DNA of 64,000 nucleotides from Orobanche coerulescens (lineage: Eukaryota; Streptophyta; Magnoliopsida; Lamiales; Orobanchaceae), in NCBI GenBank assembly GCA_033398695.1, contig CM065816.1, forward strand, positions 130,545,358 through 130,609,357. Direction: 5' to 3'. Of this stretch, positions 58,906 through 64,000 are shown piece after piece (positions within the stretch are counted from its first letter, which is position 1; the number at the start of each line of letters is the position of its first letter). A program made the translations under genes and the position numbers. The notes beneath the pieces were generated by a model. That model was not told where the DNA came from. It saw only the letters and a list, made by a program, of their open reading frames with translations, and searched no databases.

Positions 58906-59712
58906 TATAACACCCCCAAATCCGACCGGGAATATTACAGCGCCGTTGGCCCCGGAATGGAACCCACAAGGCTAAAAGAAATTTTCGCAAATATTTACAA
59001 ATGCCCAAGAGGCCAACGACGGTACTATCTTTAAAATATTTTATGACTATATAAAATTTGTTTATCAAAACCGTCATAAAATCTCGTTTGAAAGGACAAG
59101 GCCTGAAATGCCAGAACTAAACAGTTTAAAAGCATACGTTAAGATATCGTTTACACGTACCGACAAAATTATTTAGAAAACGGTTGCTAAAGTAACCTAA
59201 GTTACCAGATACCAAAAGGCCATTTAAAAATACTCACGCAGCGGAAAAGACAAACAATTAAAAATACTCTAGCAGCGGATTACAACAACCCTCCAGGAAA
59301 CTCAATACACAATTACATGTCATAGCTAGTATCCTCCGGGAAGCTCATCTCTCCACGACCGCTACAAGCTCGATATCTCACGAACCTAAAAATAAAGCCC
59401 ACGACGGGGTCAGCCATAAGATCCAACAATGATAACCGTCACAACACATTAATAATTATATACCAATGAGAATACAAAATAAGAATACGACCAATGTAAT
59501 CTTATCGTCAAAACTTTACCAAGATTCACATCTCGCACGGTACCCAAGGATCTCAAAACATCATCATAACTCACTGTTACGAAATCTACTAACTCTGTCC
59601 AACCCAAATCCGTCGGGTAACATCATCACATCTCGACACGAAAACCAATTGTCCATCAAAGACAAATACCAAGGGAAAATACGAAACATACCTCGAGATG
59701 CACAATACCACG
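58906..59712 (-). repeat. 5' LTR of element D', part left of the E insertion
   Basis: Starts TATAACACC (the family has TGTAACACC) and matches 52721-53525 closely. It is cut at 59713 by element E inside the phrase gcacaataccacg, which continues as acaatcatgtcag in 52721-56316. Confidence 0.85.
59708..59712. repeat. probable target site duplication CCACG (left, element E)
   Basis: Five bases before the TG of the E LTR. The partner is outside the window. Confidence 0.45.
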
Positions 59713-61342
59713 TGTAACACCCCAAACTAGGCGAATATTACAGTGCCGTGGACCCCCGACTGGGACCCACCATGCGAATGAAAATGAATGAATTACACAA
59801 GGTAAATGTAGTACCGAACCACATTACAACATTAATTACTCCGGTGAGGAGTTTCATACAACACACCCAAGATAATACAGAATACATGTATATTTTATAT
59901 GGAGATAAAATATACAACACTGAGTAAAATGAGTATTCAAACGGAATGTTTGCAGCGGAATAAAATGAAGGAAACATAAATGACTGAACATACTGGGGCC
60001 CCCTACTAGTATCATTGGGACTCCTCGCCGTCAATGTGCTCTCCCCGTGCTTTTGCCTTGCCATGACCTGAAAAACAATATCCCCCAACGGGGTCAGTTA
60101 CACAGAACAATAATCCTCAAGAGTTGAATACACACAATCCTGTTGATAACATTCACAATCAAACATGTTATATGAATCAACTAACAGTACGGCTCAAAGG
60201 AATGGCGCCACACTACGTCCGGGATGGAAATGTGTCCGTGCACAAGCCACCAACGAGTATCGATCGAATACATGTGTGGTCTTGTACCTAATCAGTCTCA
60301 CGAAGTAATCGACTCGTGTGCACAGTGCAATGTGAGGCCAACAACCAACACACGACTTAAATGTGCCCGACATGAAAATCCTACACATACCAACCGGCAC
60401 GCCAGTATGACCCGGAATGCCACGATATAACAAAAGTGACATCAAAAATAAATAATGACTCACCAAGATGAAATGAATGATAGCTCAATGAAATGATTGG
60501 AACCGTCGTTCCTCGTGAATGAAGTGATGAAGTGACAATTACAAGTTTCAATACGGTTAGTACTTTATGAATGAATTATGATTATGAATGAACAACAACG
60601 AAAGGAATGAATATCCTTTTAACTGAGTAAGAATTAACTTACACAACACCGATGAAGAATGTCCGTCCACGAACAACGTCCTAAATGTAATGTCGGTCGC
60701 TCGAACAACCTTGAATAACACAATTACCAATAATTCGATCAATACGCGCATCAAACACGATTATAACCAACTCAAACATCGATACAACAATATCCAAACT
60801 CGTAGATGCACTCTAACTAATACGTTGAAAATATCCTTCCCGTTGGTTACAACCAAACCCAAATTATCGAAACTAACTTCAAATGATTGATTCAAACCAG
60901 CAAAACAATATCAATGGTATCAATAAATCTAATAGGAATCCACAATTCAAGATTACAACAACATCAATCGGAAATCCCCAAATTAACCGAAGTCAACCCC
61001 AAGGGTTCTTGAAATAAATCCCCAAAATAGCCATTAAATCCATAGGAATATATTTATCCAAGGTAGATAATCCATATCTAACATATTCCAACAACAATCC
61101 AAGTTTACACGAAGAAATCGGAAGGAAAACCCCAAAAATCTGAAATTCTAGATCCAAGAGATTAATACCTTTGATTTGATGTTTTGGAGATGATGAAGTG
61201 ATGATTAATCCAACTCAAAGACTTGAAGATGATGATTGATGATTACACCTCGAAGAATACTCTCCAAATCGCTCCAAATCGCCCGGAACCGATGAGAGAA
61301 TGAGAAGAAATGACAAATGCCGAAATCTGGGCTACACTGTCC

Positions 61343-61352
61343 AATTTATAGA
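61343..61352 (-). promoter_or_regulatory. TATA box of element E LTR
   Basis: TCTATAAATT on the minus strand, about 10 bp downstream of the last dyad (TTAGCGCGCGCTAA). Confidence 0.6.
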
Positions 61353-61360
61353 AATTCCAG

Positions 61361-61845
61361 TTTAGCGCGCGCTAACCCCAGATCTTAGCGTGTGCTAACG
61401 GGTGTTTTGGTAAGTCCAGTACTCACTGTCCGAAAACGGTAGCGCGCGCTACGTGCCTTCTTGTAGCGTGCGCTACGGCTGAACACTTAGCGTGCGCAAA
61501 CCCCAAAATGTTAGCGTGCGCTAACGAATTATCTGATGCCCAGTACTGGAGTCCAGAACCTTCTGTCCGCTATGAATTAATCCAATGCAGTCCAGTAGCC
61601 ACTGGACTCAACCTGATCCGACCTTAGCGCACGCTATACCGCTGCATAGCGTGTGCTACTCTGGCCTACTAGCGCGCGCTACTTACCATTCGTAGCGTGC
61701 GCTACTTACAACCCAACTGCAGTCCAGTGCCTTCTGGACTGCCTGCTTGAAACATACTAGCGTGCGCTAGTGTTGAGAGATAGCATGCGCTACCCGTAAT
61801 CTATTAGCGCACGCTAAAGAGAGTACGTAACGTGCGCTACTCCTC
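61361..61845 (-). promoter_or_regulatory. U3 array of TAGCG-N2-CGCTA dyads and GTCCAG/CTGGAC hairpins (element E)
   Basis: About fourteen dyads, including three with the perfectly palindromic TAGCGCGCGCTA. Between them lie CCAGTACTGG (61540-61549), AGTCCAGT-agcc-ACTGGACT (61589-61608) and GCAGTCCAG-tgcctt-CTGGACTGC (61719-61742). Confidence 0.65.
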
Positions 61846-62068
61846 ACACACAGCACACTATGAAATGACAATGATGATAAACACCGCACGATTCTCCGAC
61901 TAGATTGATGATGAATGACGATTGATACACGATACAATTACTCTGAACGATGAATACAATGATTGAATATGAGTGACAAATGATCATTAATGAGTGAAAA
62001 ATACTGAGTGACAATTACTGAATGATAAATACTGAATGATAATGACTGAATTACAACCGGGTATTACA

Positions 62069-62105
62069 TACACTCCCCCTTAAAAGAGTTTCGTCCCCGA
62101 AACTA
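62069..62105 (-). other. polypurine tract and GTTTCGGGGACGAAAC dyad of element E
   Basis: The minus strand reads ...TAG at the pol stop, then TTTCGGGGACGAAAC, then TTTTAAGGGGGAGTGTA, then the LTR. The pol stop codon overlaps the dyad. Confidence 0.8.
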
Positions 62106-64000
62106 AGGGTCAAACAACTCGGAATAACTCTCCCGCATACTATCCTCGGTTTCCCAAGTAGCCTCTTCGACTCCGTGTCTAGACCACTGAATTTTAACCA
62201 AAGGAATCGTCTTATTCCTCAACTGTTTGATTCGCCGCTCTAAAACTCGTATAGGACGCTCCTCATATGAATGATCATAGGCGATCTCGATTTCGTCGAA
62301 CTGAAGTATGTGACTCGGGTCGGCAACATACTTCCGCAATTGGGAGATGTGAAACACATTATGAATTCGGCTCAACGCCGGAGGTAAGGCCAATCGATAA
62401 GCTAGCTCGCCTACTCGATCCAAAATCTCAAACGGTCTAATGAATCTCGGACTCAACTTTCCCCTCTTCCCAAAACGGAAGATACCACGACTCGGGGATA
62501 CCTTGACCAAAACATGGTCACCCGTCTCGAACTCTAATGGTCGACGGTGATTATCTGCATATGATTTCTCTCGACTCTGAGCGGTTAACAAACGATTCCT
62601 GATCAAAGATACCTTCTCACGGGCGGCTATAAGCATATCGGGCTCGGTGCCGATTGATTCTGATAAGTCATCCCAACACAAACGAGATCGACAACGACGA
62701 CCGTACAAGGCCTCGTAAGGTGCCATCTTAATCGAAGAATGCCAACTATTATTGTACGTGAACTCGATCAACGGTAGTTGGGCTTCCCAATCATCTTTCC
62801 AATCGAGGACACATGCCCTCAACATGTCTTCCAAAGTCTGAATATTCCTCTCTGATTGTCCGTCGGACTGAGGATGAAAAGCTGTATTGGGATTAAGCTG
62901 AGTTCCCATAGCACGATGAACTGATTTCCAAAAATGAGACACGAATCATCCGTCACGATCGGAAACGATACTTTTAGGAGTACCGTGCAATCTCACTATC
63001 TCTTTGATAAATAACTGGGCAAGTCTCTCGGGACCCCACGTATCCTTAATCTCAAGGAAATGAGCTGATTTAGTTAAGCGGTCCACAATCACCCAGATTG
63101 TATTCATGCCACGACGACTCGTCGGCAAACTCGTGATGAAGTCCATAGAAATATCTTCCCACTTCCATTACGGAATAGGAGCGGTTTCAAAGATACCCGC
63201 CTGGCCGATGTTCAATCTTGACTTGATGACAGGTTAAGCATCTCGAAACAAATTCCGCGACTTCTCGCTTCATATTACTCCACCAGTAATTTTGTTTCAA
63301 GTCTTTATACATCTTGCTAGACACCGGGTGAACGGAATAAGGGGTAGCATGAGCTTCTCTCAAAATCGAGTTTTTCAACTCGTCATTCGCTGGTACGCAC
63401 AACCGATTCTTAAAATGCAAAAGTCCATCCTCGTGGACCACAAACCCGGGGGCTTTCCTCTGAGTCACATCCTCTCGAATGCGTAACAAAAATGGGTCTG
63501 AACCCTGATTCTCCCTGATCGCCTCCTCAAGTGGCGATGAAATCTCCAACGTACAAAGTTGCCCTTGTACTCGCTGTAACCAGACCTCGATCTCGGGTCT
63601 CGAAATTCTTGAAGTTCCTTCGACGTTAATCGAGCAAGCATCTGCTCCTGAACGGACTTACGACTCAAGGCGTCGGCGACAACGTTCGCCTTGCCAGGGT
63701 GGTAAAGGATCTCGATATCATAATCTTTGATTAGTTCCAACCACCGTCTCTGTCACATATTTAACTCTTTCTGAGTGAATATATACTTTAAACTCTTATG
63801 ATCGGTGAATATCTTACAGGTAACGCCATAAAGATAATGACGCCAAATCTTCAATGCAAAAACCACGGCTGCTAGTTCCAGGTCATGGGTCGGATAATTA
63901 ACCTCGTAAGGTCTCAATTGCCGTGAAGCATAAGCAATAACCTTCCCATTCTGCATGAGTACACATCCGAGACCCTGTCCAGACGCATCACTATAAACCA
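62103..64000 (-). pseudogene. pol: pol of element E: RNase H (partial), integrase, chromodomain
   Basis: Read from the window edge: RNase H ([54 protein letters not shown]), then TGA (63750-63752). Next come [20 protein letters not shown] and VADALSRK, a frameshift near 63550-63600, and the zinc domain [11 protein letters not shown]...CLTCHQVKIEH. A second frameshift lies near 63205, a TAA precedes WKWED (about 63171), and the core starts with MDFITSLP. A TGA (62943-62945) stands between SDRDG and FVSHFW. The rest is open with GQSERN (Glu present), [20 protein letters not shown] and a chromodomain-like end to the TAG at 62103-62105. At least three stops and two frameshifts make it inactive, though it is well preserved. 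Confidence 0.9.

Larger units (their letters stand above)
52721..59712 (-). mobile_element. Element D': minus-strand diverged relative of D (continues past element E)
   Basis: The complement has a 3' LTR (52721-56316), a dyad/PPT side (56317-56357), an internal region to the primer site (58889-58900) and the start of the 5' LTR (58906-59712). It aligns with D over most of its length but is clearly diverged. Its U3 motifs are mainly of the TTACGTACGTAA class. Like D it has no gag or pol. Confidence 0.88.
59713..62068 (-). repeat. 3' LTR of element E
   Basis: On the minus strand it starts TGTAATACCCGG and ends TTGGGGTGTTACA. It has the dyad array (61361-61845), a TATA box (61343-61352), donor-like AAGGTATTAA (GT at 61167-61168) and an acceptor-like block with gaccccgttgggggatattg and a T-run to CAG|GT (60068-60100). 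The intervening frames of 60-116 codons have no recognisable domain. Confidence 0.88.
59713..64000 (-). mobile_element. Element E: Ty3/Gypsy Tekay/Del-like element, minus strand, continues past window end
   Basis: 3' LTR 59713-62068, then PPT (62069-62085), then integrase-to-RNase H in reverse up to the window edge. It is inserted in the D' LTR and is therefore younger than D'. RT, protease, gag and the 5' LTR are expected beyond 64000. Confidence 0.92.

Noticed and set aside
59738..60088. 116-codon minus-strand ORF in the E LTR
   Set aside because: Spans the acceptor-like region of the LTR; composition is not coding-like and there is no known domain.
1..64000. tRNA, rRNA, telomere or centromere satellite sequences
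   Set aside because: None recognised. The tRNA-like strings are primer binding sites only.

Overview
This window is plant nuclear DNA made almost entirely of nested LTR retrotransposons. I see no intact host gene, tRNA, rRNA or CRISPR array. The evidence for a plant is Ty3/Gypsy polyproteins of the Tekay/Del chromovirus type (RT, RNase H, integrase, C-terminal chromodomain), a Sirevirus-like Ty1/Copia remnant, a Tat/Ogre-like element with a TGGCGCC-type primer binding site, initiator-Met primer binding sites (TGGTATCAGAGC), and a broken plant LOG-type cytokinin gene. The species cannot be named from the sequence.

Layout. (1) 1-99 plus 8173-8593 is an old LTR (element A) split by a complete Tekay-type element, Element 1 (100-8172, target duplication CCAGT). 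Element 1 has about 2.05 kb LTRs, but its internal region lost the end of gag, the protease and the start of RT. (2) 8594-12383 and 28290-29695 are rearranged remains of element A: two integrase pieces and three LTR pieces. (3) Element B (12384-28284, target duplication GCCAC) is a minus-strand, non-autonomous Tat/Ogre-like element inserted in an A-type LTR. It carries a 151-codon ORF, a full-length but broken LOG-like gene and a 4 x 70 bp tandem repeat. (4) Element C (18495-27840, target duplication ACATT) is a nearly complete Tekay-type element inserted in the right LTR of B. (5) 29696-31331 holds unrecognised DNA and an older LTR end with leader. (6) Element D (31332-47470, target duplication ATGTT) is a non-coding element with about 3.86 kb LTRs in the order LTR-internal-LTR-internal-LTR. 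(7) 47476-52720 is a decayed Sirevirus-like copia element. (8) It is cut by a minus-strand relative of D (D', from 52721), whose 5' LTR is in turn cut by minus-strand Tekay-type Element E (59713 to beyond the window end).

Most interesting signals. LTRs of several families, including two unrelated lineages, carry arrays of short palindromic motifs just upstream of the TATA box (TTAGCGCACGCTAA, TTACGTACGTAA, TTACGGCCGTAA), all built from TTA(R)CG half-sites. Between D and D' the motif core changes at matching positions and in the same order. A second palindrome class, GTCCAGT/ACTGGAC, sits in the same U3 regions. The LTRs also share what looks like an intron: an AAGGTAA-like donor, repeated GACGGG-hairpin units whose stems covary between families, then ACCCC/GGGG followed by a pyrimidine tract and AG|GT. 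In both Element 1 and Element C the acceptor CAGG is replaced by CGTG in the 5' LTR only.

The nesting gives the order of events. The A-type element is older than Element 1 and B, B is older than C, the copia element is older than D', and D' is older than E. Every coding region seen is interrupted, apart from the short ORF of B.
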